NCBI GenBank assembly: GCA_947561585.1 | Contig: CANNZV010001439.1 | Coordinates: 147,719 to 211,718 of the forward strand | Length of the DNA: 64,000 nucleotides | Reading direction: 5' to 3' | Origin: Caprella mutica | Taxonomy: Eukaryota; Arthropoda; Malacostraca; Amphipoda; Caprellidae | In this document: one piece after another, positions 1-12,000 of the stretch | Layout of the letters: each line of letters begins with the position of its first letter | Position numbering within the stretch: position 1 is the first letter of the stretch | Notes under the pieces: model-generated | What the model saw: only the letters and a program-made list of their open reading frames with translations | What the model was told of the DNA's origin: nothing | The model's database searches: none | Position numbers and translations under genes: made by a program

Positions 1-1116
1 TTAATTTAAACCCACAGAATAAAGAAATTATCGATTTTGAATGGGGCATAAAAAGAATAAAATTAATTTTTATCATAAAATAGTCAAAAAAGTTTAAGTT
101 AAAAATTTACAATACAAAAATTATACAAAAATCTTATTCAATAATTAAATTCGTATTAATTTTATTTTCTAGTGCAAAGCTAATATTAATAATTATATAA
201 AAAAAGGTTATTCTTTCGATATATCTATATTTAAATATCTAATTGATGATATCAAGGTAGACAGTTGAATAAACATACAATTACTTAATGGACATTATAT
301 ATTATAAATGTTGAATAAACATTATAAATTATTAACATTATATACATATACATTATATATCCAAATGCCCATCAAGCTTACAAATCTGCTTCTAACTATT
401 GAGGTGTCTGGCAATACGCAATAGACTGCACAGTTGCCAGTTTCTCCTTTAAGTACTATATTTAACATATTCCATCTGTAGGGGCGTAAATCCTCTAATC
501 TTTGAGGCAATCTAACCCTTATAGCTTTTAGAACACTCTGTCAGTAACAGTGATATGGAAAATAAAAATAAAAATAAATAGATTTAAATAATCTATAGCT
601 ATAATAAAAATTCGAAAATTTACATTTACATAAAATACCGTAATAAAAAGAGAAATTAAGGAAAATTAGCATATATAGCATTTATATATAGAATATACTT
701 ATTAAATGTAGTAATTGATAAATCTGTAATTAATATTAATAACTGGAAAAATAATAATGCTATAACATTGAAATCAAATTATTTCAAATGATTTCACTAG
801 TGTACTTCATTTCAGGTTTACCTGTGCGTTAAATCTACCCACAGTAGAGTAATAACCATCACTCTGTGTCTCATTGTTACATACAGGTACGTAGCTTTGC
901 TATCACAGGGCAGACCGACCCCCCAGGGGTGAAAAGCCAGGCCCATCCCTTCAAGAGGCGTAGGTATTACAATGACACATTTATTTCAATCTGATACAGT
1001 TACTAAGTTCACTGGGGAGCTTTTTAGGGTAAATATTAGACCATTGTTACCCTAGACCACCAAGAAGAGAGATTTATAGGGTGAGATAAAAGGGAATTTT
1101 AAATAATAATATTTAG
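1..1116. other. AT-rich non-coding DNA
   Basis: No gene, RNA or repeat is recognised here. The sequence is dominated by A/T runs. A less AT-rich island at about 840-1060 contains short C and G runs but no long open frame. It directly precedes the first, diverged copies of the 45-bp array. Confidence 0.6.
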
Positions 1117-4100
1117 AAAACAACCACTTATAGTTGTAAATAAAGTGCACAGTGAAGAGTTAAAACAACCACCAATAGTTGTAATTAAAGTGCAAAGTGA
1201 AGAGTTAAAACAACCACCAATAGTTGTAAATAAAGTGCACAGTGAAGAGGTAAAACAACCATCAATAGTTGTAATTAAAGTGCACAGTGAAGAGTTAAAA
1301 CAACCACCAATAGTGGTAAATAAAGTGCACAGTGAAGAGGTAAAACAATCATCAATAGTTGTAATTAAAGTGCACAGTGGAGAGTTAAAACAACCACCAA
1401 TAGTTGTAAATAAAGTGCAAAGTGAAGAGTTAAAACAACCACCAATAGTTGTAATTAAAGTGCACAGTGAAGAGTTAAAACAACCACCAATAGTTGTAAA
1501 TAAAGTGCACAGTGAAGAGTTAAAACAACCACCAATAGTTGTAAATAAAGTGCAAGTGAAGAGTTAAAACAACCACCAATAGTTGTAATTAAAGTGCACA
1601 GTGAAGAGTTAAAACAACCACCAATAGTTGTAAATAAAGTGCACAGTGAAGAGTTAAAACAACCACCAATAGTTGTAAATAAAGTGCAAAGTGAAGAGTT
1701 AAAACAACCACCAATAGTTGTAATTAAAGTGCACAGTGAAGAGTTAAAACAACCACCAATAGTTGTAAATAAAGTGCACAGTGAAGAGTTAAAACAACCA
1801 CCAATAGTTGTGAATAAAGTGCATAGTGAAGAGTTAAAACAACCACCAATAGTTGTAAATAAAGTGCACAGTGAAGAGTTGAAACAACCACCAATAGTTG
1901 TAAATAAAGTGCACAGTGAAGATTTAAAACAACGACCAATAGTTGTAAATAAAGTGCACAGTGTAGAGTCAAAACAACCACCAATAGTTGTAAATAAAGT
2001 GCACAGTGAAGAGTTAAAACAACCACCAATAGTTGTAAATAAAGTGCACAGTGAAGAGTTGAAACAACCACCAATAGTTGTAATTAAAGTCCACAGTGAA
2101 GAGTTAAAACAACCACCAATAGTTGTAAATAAAGTGCACAGTGAAGAGTTAAAACAACCACCAATAGTTGTGAATAAAGTGCACAGTGAAGAATTTAAAC
2201 AACCACCAATAGTTGTAATTAAAGTGCACAGTGAAGAGTTAAAACAACCACCAATAGTTGTAAATAAAGTGCACAGTGAAGAGTTAAAACAACCACCAAT
2301 AGTTGTAAATAAAGTGCACAGTGAAGAGTTGAAACAACCATCAATAGTTGTAATTAAAGTGCACAGTGAAGAGTTAAAACAACCACCAATAGTTGTAAAT
2401 AAAGTGCACAGTGAAGAGTTAAAACAACCACCAATAGTTGTAAATAAAGTGCACAGTGAAGAGTTAAAACAACCACCAATAGTTGTAAATAAATTGCACA
2501 GTGAAGGGTTAAAACAACCACCAATAGTTGTAAATAAAGTGCACAGTGAAGGGTTAAAACAACCACCAATAGTTGTAAATAAAGTGCACAGTGAAGAGTT
2601 AAAACAACCACCAATAGTTGTGAATAAAGTGCACAGTGAAGAGTTAAAACAACCACCAATAGTTGTAAATAAAGTGCACAGTGAAGAGTTAAAACAACCA
2701 CCAATAGTTGTAAATAAAGTGCACAGTGAAGAGTTGAAACAACCATCAATAGTTGTAATTAAAGTGCACAGTGAAGAGTTAAAACAACCACCAATAGTTG
2801 TAAATAAAGTGCACAGTGAAGAGTTAAAACAACCACCAATAGTTGTAAATAAAGTGCACAGTGAAGAGTTAAAACAACCACCAATAGTTGTAAATAAAGT
2901 GCACAGTGAAGAGTTAAAACAACCACCAATAGTTGTGAATAAAGTGCACAGTGAAGAGTTAAAACAACCACCAATAGTTGTAAATAAAGTGCACAGTGAA
3001 GAGTTAAAACAACCACCAATAGTTGTAAATAAAGTGCACAGTGAAGAGTTGAAACAACCATCAATAGTTGTAATTAAAGTGCACAGTGAAGAGTTAAAAC
3101 AACCACCAATAGTTGTAAATAAAGTGCACAGTGAAGAGTTAAAACAACCACCAATAGTTGTAAATAAAGTGCACAGTGAAGAGTTAAAACAACCACCAAT
3201 AGTTGTAAATAAAGTGCACAGTGAAGGGTTAAAACAACCACCAATAGTTGTAAATAAAGTGCACAGTGAAGGGTTAAAACAACCACCAATAGTTGTAAAT
3301 AAAGTGCACAGTGAAGAGTTAAAACAGCCACCAATAGTTGTTAATAAAGTGCACAGTGAAGAGTTAAAACAACCACCAATAGTTGTAAATAAAGTGCACA
3401 GTGAAGAGTTAAAACAACCACCAATAGTTGTAAATAAAGTGCACAGTGAAGAGTTAAAACAACCACCAATAGTTGTAAATAAAGTGCACAGTGAAGAGTT
3501 AAAACAACCACCAATAGTTGTAAATAAAGTGCACAGTGAAGAGTTAAAACAACCACCAATAGTTGTAAATAAAGTGCACAGTGGAGAGTTAAAACAACCA
3601 CCAATAGTTGTAAATAAAGAACACAGTGAAGGGTTAAAACAACCACCAATAGTTGTAAATAAAGTGCACAGTGAAGAGTTAAAACAACCACCAACAGTTG
3701 TAAATAAAGTGCACAGTGAAGAGTTAAAACAACCACCAATAGTTGTAAATAAAGTGCACAGTGAAGGGTTAAAACAACCACCAATAGTTGTAAATAAAGT
3801 GCACAGTGAAGGGTTAAAACAACCACCAATAGTTGTAAATAAAGTGCACAGTGAAGAGTTAAAACAACCACCAATAGTTGTAAATAAAGTGCACAGTGAA
3901 GAGTTAAAACAACCACCAATAGTTGTAAATAAAGAACACAGTGAAGGGTTAAAACAACCACCAATAGTTGTAAATAAAGTGCACAGTGAAGAGTTAAAAC
4001 AACCACCAACAGTTGTAAATAAAGTGCACAGTGAAGAGTTAAAACAACCACCAATAGTTGTGAATAAAGTGCACAGTGAAGAGTTAAAACAACCACCAAT

Positions 4101-5216
4101 AGTTGTAAATAAAGTGCACAGTGAAGAGTTAAAACAACCACCAATAGTTGTAAATAAAGTGCACAGTGAAGAGTTAAAACAACCACCAATAGTTGTAAAT
4201 AAAGTGCACAGTGAAGAGTTAAAACAACCACCAATAGTTGTAAATAAAGTGCACAGTGAAGAGTTAAAACAACCACCAATAGTTGTAAATAAAGTGCACT
4301 GTGAAGAGTTAAAACAACCACCAATAGTTGTAAATAAAGTGCACAGTGAAGAGTTAAAACAACCACCAATAGTTGTAAATAAAGTGCACAGTGAAGAGTT
4401 AAAACAACCACCAATAGTTGTAAATAAAGTGCACAGTGAAGAGTTAAAACAACCACCAATAGTTGTGAATAAAGTACACAGTGAAGAGTTAAAACAACCA
4501 CCAATAGTTGTGAATAAAGTGCACAGTGAAGAGTTAAAACAACCACCAATAGTTGTAAATAAAGTGCACAGTGAAGAGTTAAAACAACCACCAATAGTTG
4601 TAAATAAAGTGCACAGTGAAGAGTTAAAACAACCACCAATAGTTGTAAATAAAGTGCACAGTGAAGAGTTAAAACAACCACCAATAGTTGTAAATAAAGT
4701 GCACAGTGAAGAGTTAAAACAACCACCAATAGTTGTAAATAAAGTGCACTGTGAAGAGTTAAAACAACCACCAATAGTTGTAAATAAAGTGCACAGTGAA
4801 GAGTTAAAACAACCACCAATAGTTGTAAATAAAGTGCACAGTGAAGAGTTAAAACAACCACCAATAGTTGTAAATAAAGTGCACAGTGAAGAGTTAAAAC
4901 AACCACCAATAGTTGTAAATAAAGTGCACAGTGGAGAGTTAAAACAACCACCAATAGTTGTAAATAAAGAACACAGTGAAGGGTTAAAACAACCACCAAT
5001 AGTTGTAAATAAAGAACACAGTGAAGGGTTAAAACAACCACCAACAGTTGTAAATAAAGTGCACAGTGAAGAGTTAAAACAACCACCAATAGTTGTAAAT
5101 AAAGTACACAGTGAAGAGTTAAAACAACCACCAATAGTTGTAAATAAAGTGCACAGTGAAGAGTTAAAACAACCACCAATAGTTGTAAATAAAGTGCACA
5201 GTGAAGAGTTAAAACA
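1117..5216. repeat. 45-bp minisatellite, about 91 copies
   Basis: Tandem units of exactly 45 bp; each contains caaccaccaatagttgtaaa followed by taaagtgcacagtgaagagt. Because 45 is divisible by 3, several frames stay open: plus-strand 1594-5349 reads as repeats of VHSEELKQPPIVVNK, and minus-strand frames 1455-5252 and 3341-5227 are also open. Variants (aaat/aatt, gagtt/gggtt, gtgcac/gaacac, cacagt/cactgt) recur at multiples of 45 bp: gggtt pairs recur 720 and 540 bp apart, the cactgt variant 450 bp apart (4296 and 4746), and gtggagagtt 1350 bp apart. This is higher-order duplication. Most variants change the amino acid, so selection on a protein is not evident. One unit near 1550 lacks a base and breaks the plus frame. 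The array ends abruptly at 5216 in unique sequence. Confidence 0.95.
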
Positions 5217-5908
5217 GCCCGATTCATACTCTACTTTTTTCCTGTTCCTCATTGTTCCTAATTACTATCCCAGGTTAAATAGTTCACTCCCTATCTATGG
5301 GCTCTCTAACAGCCTTACAATTTGCATGAAAAAAAGGACTGGGCCTTAACCAGTCTACCGTAGAAACAAGAAAAATGTACTTGTAATTTACTAGATTTCG
5401 CTCTACTTCAAGTAATAATATAGTTTGAAATTATTTGAAATTTATAATCATATTTATTAATGCAATTCAATTGACGATAATCTTATGTACACTGTTTACA
5501 TGATAAATATCCTAAATCCCTTTATTAAACTAAATAAATCCTAATTTAAAATGTACATATTTGAGATTTTCAAAAAAAAATTGAAGATTTCAAAAAAAAA
5601 TTAATTTTAAAAGAAGTGAAGGTTTGAAAATATCAACAAAAAATACTTCAAAAATTATTCTACTTTAAAATTTTCATGCTCATATCAGCCTATTCAAATG
5701 AGTAGGCCTAAGGGTACATGGAAGGCATTCTCAGCAAAATTATACACGCGGTGTAAACACATCTTCCCCCTCTAATAAGTTCCGGTGTTCATATTTCACT
5801 GACAGAACAAAAGCCTACAGAGCAACACTAGGAATGTTAGCACCTAGAGACTAAAGCAAGAAGAGAGCAGGTGGGTGGCTTACCTCTAAGCGTTCCATTA
5901 GTATCACC
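5217..5908. other. Unique AT-rich spacer
   Basis: Unique DNA between the 45-bp and 29-bp arrays. It contains A-rich and T-rich runs and two near-identical A9-tract segments at about 5565-5605. No gene was recognised. Confidence 0.5.
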
Positions 5909-6502
5909 CTGTATACTAATACACAGTGTGAATTGGTCTGTATACTAATACACAGTGTGAATTGGTCTGTATACTAATACACGGTGTGAATTGGTCTGTA
6001 TACTAATACACAGTGTGAATTGGTCTGTATACTAATACACGGTGTGAATTGGTCTGTATACTAATACACGGTGTGAATTGGTCTGTATACTAATACACAG
6101 TGTGAATTGGTCTGTATACTAATACACGGTGTGAATTGGTCTGTATACTAATACACGGTGTGAATTGGTCTGTATACTAATACACAGTGTGAATTGGTCT
6201 GTATACTAATACACAGTGTGAATTGGTCTGTATACTAATACACGGTGTGAATTGGTCTGTATACTAATACACGGTGTGAATTGGTCTGTATACTAATACA
6301 CAGTGTGAATTGGTCTGTATACTAATACACAGTGTGAATTGGTCTGTATACTAATACACAGTGTGAATTGGTCTGTATACTAATACACGGTGTGAATTGG
6401 TCTGTAAACTAATACACGGAGTGAATTGGTCTGTATACTAATACACAGTGTGAATTGGTCTGTATTCTAATACACAGTGTGAATTGGTCTGTATACTAAT
6501 AC
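5909..6502. repeat. 29-bp minisatellite, about 20 copies, cut by gap
   Basis: Unit of 29 bp containing ctgtatactaatacac followed by agtgtgaattggt. Two common variants differ at one base (acagtg/acggtg). The array continues into the run of N at 6503, so its true length is unknown. Confidence 0.93.
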
Positions 6503-7415
6503 NNNNNNNNNNNNNNNNNNNNNNNNNNNNNNNNNNNNNNNNNNNNNNNNNNNNNNNNNNNNNNNNNNNNNNNNNNNNNNNNNNNNNNNNNNNNNNNNNN
6601 NNNNNNNNNNNNNNNNNNNNNNNNNNNNNNNNNNNNNNNNNNNNNNNNNNNNNNNNNNNNNNNNNNNNNNNNNNNNNNNNNNNNNNNNNNNNNNNNNNNN
6701 NNNNNNNNNNNNNNNNNNNNNNNNNNNNNNNNNNNNNNNNNNNNNNNNNNNNNNNNNNNNNNNNNNNNNNNNNNNNNNNNNNNNNNNNNNNNNNNNNNNN
6801 NNNNNNNNNNNNNNNNNNNNNNNNNNNNNNNNNNNNNNNNNNNNNNNNNNNNNNNNNNNNNNNNNNNNNNNNNNNNNNNNNNNNNNNNNNNNNNNNNNNN
6901 NNNNNNNNNNNNNNNNNNNNNNNNNNNNNNNNNNNNNNNNNNNNNNNNNNNNNNNNNNNNNNNNNNNNNNNNNNNNNNNNNNNNNNNNNNNNNNNNNNNN
7001 NNNNNNNNNNNNNNNNNNNNNNNNNNNNNNNNNNNNNNNNNNNNNNNNNNNNNNNNNNNNNNNNNNNNNNNNNNNNNNNNNNNNNNNNNNNNNNNNNNNN
7101 NNNNNNNNNNNNNNNNNNNNNNNNNNNNNNNNNNNNNNNNNNNNNNNNNNNNNNNNNNNNNNNNNNNNNNNNNNNNNNNNNNNNNNNNNNNNNNNNNNNN
7201 NNNNNNNNNNNNNNNNNNNNNNNNNNNNNNNNNNNNNNNNNNNNNNNNNNNNNNNNNNNNNNNNNNNNNNNNNNNNNNNNNNNNNNNNNNNNNNNNNNNN
7301 NNNNNNNNNNNNNNNNNNNNNNNNNNNNNNNNNNNNNNNNNNNNNNNNNNNNNNNNNNNNNNNNNNNNNNNNNNNNNNNNNNNNNNNNNNNNNNNNNNNN
7401 NNNNNNNNNNNNNNN
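6503..7415. other. Assembly gap (N run)
   Basis: 913 undetermined bases. The flanks are two different minisatellites (29 bp on the left, 20 bp on the right), so the gap hides at least one array boundary. Its stated length may not be physical. Confidence 0.98.
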
Positions 7416-7862
7416 CCAATACTGTTACAACATTGCCAATATTTTTACAACATTTCCAATATTGTTACAACATTGCCAATATTGTTACAACATTACCAAT
7501 ACTGCTAAAACATTGCCAATATTGTTACAACATTGCCAATACTGCTAAAACATTGCCAATATTGTTACAACATTGCCAATATTGTTACAACATTACCAAT
7601 ACTGCTAAAACATTGCCAATATTGTTACAACATTGCCAATACTGCTAAAACATTGCCAATATTGTTACAACATTGCCAATACTGCTAAAACATTGCCAAT
7701 ATTGTTACAACATTGCCAATACTGCTAAAACATTGCCAATATTGTTACAACATTGCCAATACTGCTAAAACTTTTCCAATATTGTTACAACATTGCCAAT
7801 ACTGCTAAAACATTGCCAATATTGTTACAACATTGCCAATATTGTTACAACATTGCCAATAT
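7416..7862. repeat. 20-bp minisatellite, about 22 copies
   Basis: Unit ccaatattgttacaacattg alternating with the variant ccaatactgctaaaacattg, often in strict two-unit (40-bp) order. The left end lies in the assembly gap. Short open frames across it are by-products of the repeat. Confidence 0.93.
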
Positions 7863-8805
7863 CATTCGAAAGACATTATTGTTATACACCTGGGTAATAA
7901 AAATCAGAGTCTTTTTGTTTTAGGCAGTTTTATAATAGTTTAATTTGTGATTAGAATAATGTAGCTATTTTATTACTTTAATATGAAGATTATTGTGTAT
8001 ATTATTTTAAGTATATTAATATTTATAGGGAACTATTATTACTTCGTCATAATTATATTGTTTTTTAATAAATTCTTACCGTTGAGAAAAAATCCCAAAA
8101 ACTTACAACCCTAATTATAAACATTTAATCTTAATAATAAACTAACAATAATAGTGATGAACTTATAATCCAAATAATATTCTAATCACCTTAATAATAA
8201 AATTACAATTCAAATGATAAACCTATAATAATAACGTTTATTCCAATTTATCTACAATCAGAATATAATTCTATTTTAAAATGAATATAATTTCCCTTGG
8301 CTAACACCTGTTACAAGAAAACAGATTCTCAATTAATGCAAATGTTTTGAAAATCATTCTACAGAAACACATGTGATATGCAGAGATAAACCTGTCACTC
8401 AGTTTTGCTTAGTAAGCACTTTTCGAATATCAAGTATCTGCCTATACCTCGTGAACATTAGTTCAGGCACATCAATGGGGGGAGAAAGTGTATATGAGAA
8501 TGAAAATTGAAAATATTTAATGTGTAATCTAATATGATTTATTTATTATAATTATGAAATGTGATATATAAGTTAGTGTATCAACTATTTGCATGTTTAG
8601 AATATAATTAAATAAAAATTTAAATATACTTGAAATAATAACAGTAGATATATGACAGAAATAATATTATGTAACCATCATATTTGCCCTTGATAATTAA
8701 ATATAATTCTATTTGAAGCACTCTGGAAGAAAAAATTATTTGAAACCAAAAAAAATTATAATTACCAAATTTACCGGTTCAATACCTATATTTTTCTACT
8801 ATATA
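7863..8805. other. AT-rich DNA upstream of candidate exon
   Basis: No repeat or gene was recognised. Base composition is strongly AT-rich up to the candidate start codon at 8806. It could include a promoter or 5' UTR, but no convincing TATA box or initiator can be chosen in this composition. Confidence 0.4.
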
Positions 8806-9052
8806 ATGAATGATAAGCGACAACACAAACACCAAATATATCAGGTGCGTAGATTTAAGAAGAAGTTGCAAGTCACCACGACTGTACTTTGTTTCATTTC
8901 GATCTTCGTGATAATGTTGATGCTCTTGACAAGCGTCAGTTACCGGTTACGGCACTCTATTCGGACCCATCAATCAGAAAATGACAGCTTGAAACTTCGG
9001 CCTTTCGATGTGAAACAGTTTAACCAAATGATTCGAAACATTTCCATTTACG
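8806..9052 (+). CDS. Candidate first coding exon, type II membrane protein of unknown function
   Basis: An ATG at 8806 opens a frame that is less AT-rich than its surroundings. The first about 20 residues are hydrophilic and basic (RQHKH, RRFKKKLQ). A hydrophobic segment of about 22 residues follows (TTTVLCFISIFVIMLMLLTS), then a polar region with RLRHSIRTHQ and a possible N-glycosylation site (NIS). Basic N-terminus, one membrane span and an outward polar stem is the layout of Golgi-type II enzymes, but no family is recognised. A GT at 9053 within ttacggtgaagaa could be the splice donor; if not spliced, the frame reads into the adjacent 71-bp array and stops at 9108. Upstream in-frame sequence from 8713 is open but has no ATG. 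It could also be a chance frame or a pseudogene. Confidence 0.4.
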
Positions 9053-12000
9053 GTGAAGAACATTCACACAATATCTATTTACAGTCAATACAAATAATAT
9101 TCCACTAGGGAGGAACTCTTACGGTGAAGAACATTCATACAATATCAATTCACAGTCAATACAAATAATATTCCACTAGAGATGAACTCTTACGGTGAAG
9201 AACATTCACACAATATCTATTCACAGTCAATACAAATAATATTCCACTAGGGATGAACTCTTACGGTGAAGAACATTCATACGATATCTATTCACAGTCA
9301 ATACAAATAATATTCCACTAGAGATGAATTCTTACGGTGAAGAACATTCACACAATATCTATTTACAGTCAATACAAATAATATTCCACTAGGGATGAAC
9401 TCTTACGGTGAAGAACATTCATACAATATCTATTTACAGTCAATACAAATAATATTCCACTAGAGATGAACTCTTACGGTGAAGAACATTCATACAATAT
9501 CTATTTACAGTCAATACAAATAATATTCCACTAGAGATGAACTCTTACGGTGAAGAACATTCATACAATATCTATTTACAGTCAATACAAATAATATTCC
9601 ACTAGGGATGAACTCTTACGGTGAAGAACATTCATACAATATCTATTTACAGTCAATACAAATAATATTCCACTAGAGATGAATTCTTACGGTGAAGAAC
9701 ATTCACACAATATCTATTTACAGTCAATACAAATAATATTCCACTAGGGATGAACTCTTACGGTGAAGAACATTCATACAATATCTATTTACAGTCAATA
9801 CAAATAATATTCCACTAGAGATGAATTCTTACGGTGAAGAACATTCACACAATATCTATTTACAGTCAATACAAATAATATTCCACTTGGGATGAACTCT
9901 TACGGTGAAGAACATTCATACAATATCAATTCACAGTCAATACAAATAATATTCCACTAGAGATGAACTCTTACGGTGAAGAACATTCACACAATATCTA
10001 TTCACAGTCAATACAAATAATATTCCACTAGGGATGAACTCTTACGGTGAAGAACATTCATACGATATCTATTCACAGTCAATACAAATAATATTCCACT
10101 AGAGATGAACTCTTACGGTGAAGAACATTCACACAATATCTATTTACAGTCAATACAAATAATATTCCACTAGGGATGAACTCTTACGGTGAAGAACATT
10201 CATACAATATCTATTTACAGTCAATACAAATAATATTCCACTAGAGATGAACTCTTACGGTGAAGAACATTCACACAATATCTATTTACAGTCAATACAA
10301 ATAATATTCCACTAGGGATGAACTCTTACGGTGAAGAACAATCATACAATATCAATTCACAGTCAATACAAATAATATTCCACTAGGGATGAACTCTTAC
10401 GGTGAAGAACATTCATACAATATCTATTTACAGTCAATACAAATAATATTCCACTAGAGATGAACTCTTACGGTGAAGAACATACATACAATATCTATTT
10501 ACAGTCAATACAAATAATATTCCACTAGAGATGAACTCTTACGGTGAAGAACATTCATACAATATCTATTTACAGTCAATACAAATAATATTCCACTAGG
10601 GATGAACTCTTACGGTGAAGAACATTCATACAATATCAATTCACAGTCAATACAAATAATATTCCACTAGAGATGAATTCTTACGGTGAAGAACATTCAC
10701 ACAATATCTATTTACAGTCAATACAAATAATATTCCACTAGGGATGAACTCTTACGGTGAAGAACATTCATACAATATCAATTCACAGTCAATACAAATA
10801 ATATTCCACTAGAGATGAACTCTTACGGTGAAGAACATTCACACAATATCTATTCACAGTCAATACAAATAATATTCCACTAGGGATGAACTCTTACGGT
10901 GAAGAACATTCATACGATATCTATTCACAGTCAATACAAATAATATTCCACTAGAGATGAATTCTTACGGTGAAGAACATTCACACAATATCTATTTACA
11001 GTCAATACAAATAATATTCCACTAGGGATGAACTCTTAAGGTGAAGAACATTCATACAATATCTATTTACAGTCAATACAAATAATATTCCACTAGAGAT
11101 GAACTCTTACGGTGAAGAACATTCATACAATATCTATTTACAGTCAATACAAATAATATTCCACTAGGGATGAACTCTTACGGTGAAGAACAATCATACA
11201 ATATCAATTCACAGTCAATACAAATAATATTCCACTAGGGATGAACTCTTACGGTGAAGAACATTCATACAATATCTATTTACAGTCAATACAAATAATA
11301 TTTCACTAGAGATGAACTCTTACGGTGAAGAACATTCATACAATATCTATTTACAGTCAATACAAATAATATTCCACTAGAGATGAACTCTTACGGTGAA
11401 GAACATTCATACAATATCTATTTACAGTCAATACAAATAATATTCCACTAGGGATGAACTCTTACGGTGAAGAACATTCATACAATATCAATTCACAGTC
11501 AATACAAATAATATTCCACTAGAGATGAATTCTTACGGTGAAGAACATTCACACAATATCTATTTACAGTCAATACAAATAATATTCCACTAGGGATGAA
11601 CTCTTACGGTGAAGAACATTCATACAATATCTATTTACAGTCAATACAAATAATATTCCACTAGAGATGAACTCTTACGGTGAAGAACATTCATACAATA
11701 TCTATTTACAGTCAATACAAATAATATTCCACTAGGGATGAACTCTTACGGTGAAGAACATTCATACAATATCAATTCACAGTCAATACAAATAATATTC
11801 CACTAGAGATGAATTCTTACGGTGAAGAACATTCACACAATATCTATTTACAGTCAATACAAATAATATTCCACTAGGGATGAACTCTTACGGTGAAGAA
11901 CATTCATACAATATCAATTCACAGTCAATACAAATAATATTCCACTAGAGATGAATTCTTACGGTGAAGAACATTCACACAATATCTATTTACAGTCAAT

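Noticed and set aside
1455..5349. Very long open frames on both strands of the 45-bp array as protein genes
   Set aside because: The unit length is a multiple of three, so stops are absent by construction. Most unit variants change amino acids, a one-base deletion breaks the plus frame, and no promoter or exon structure is visible. Kept only as a finding to test.
6484..7648. Open frames spanning the N run
   Set aside because: They consist of undetermined bases plus repeat units and carry no information.
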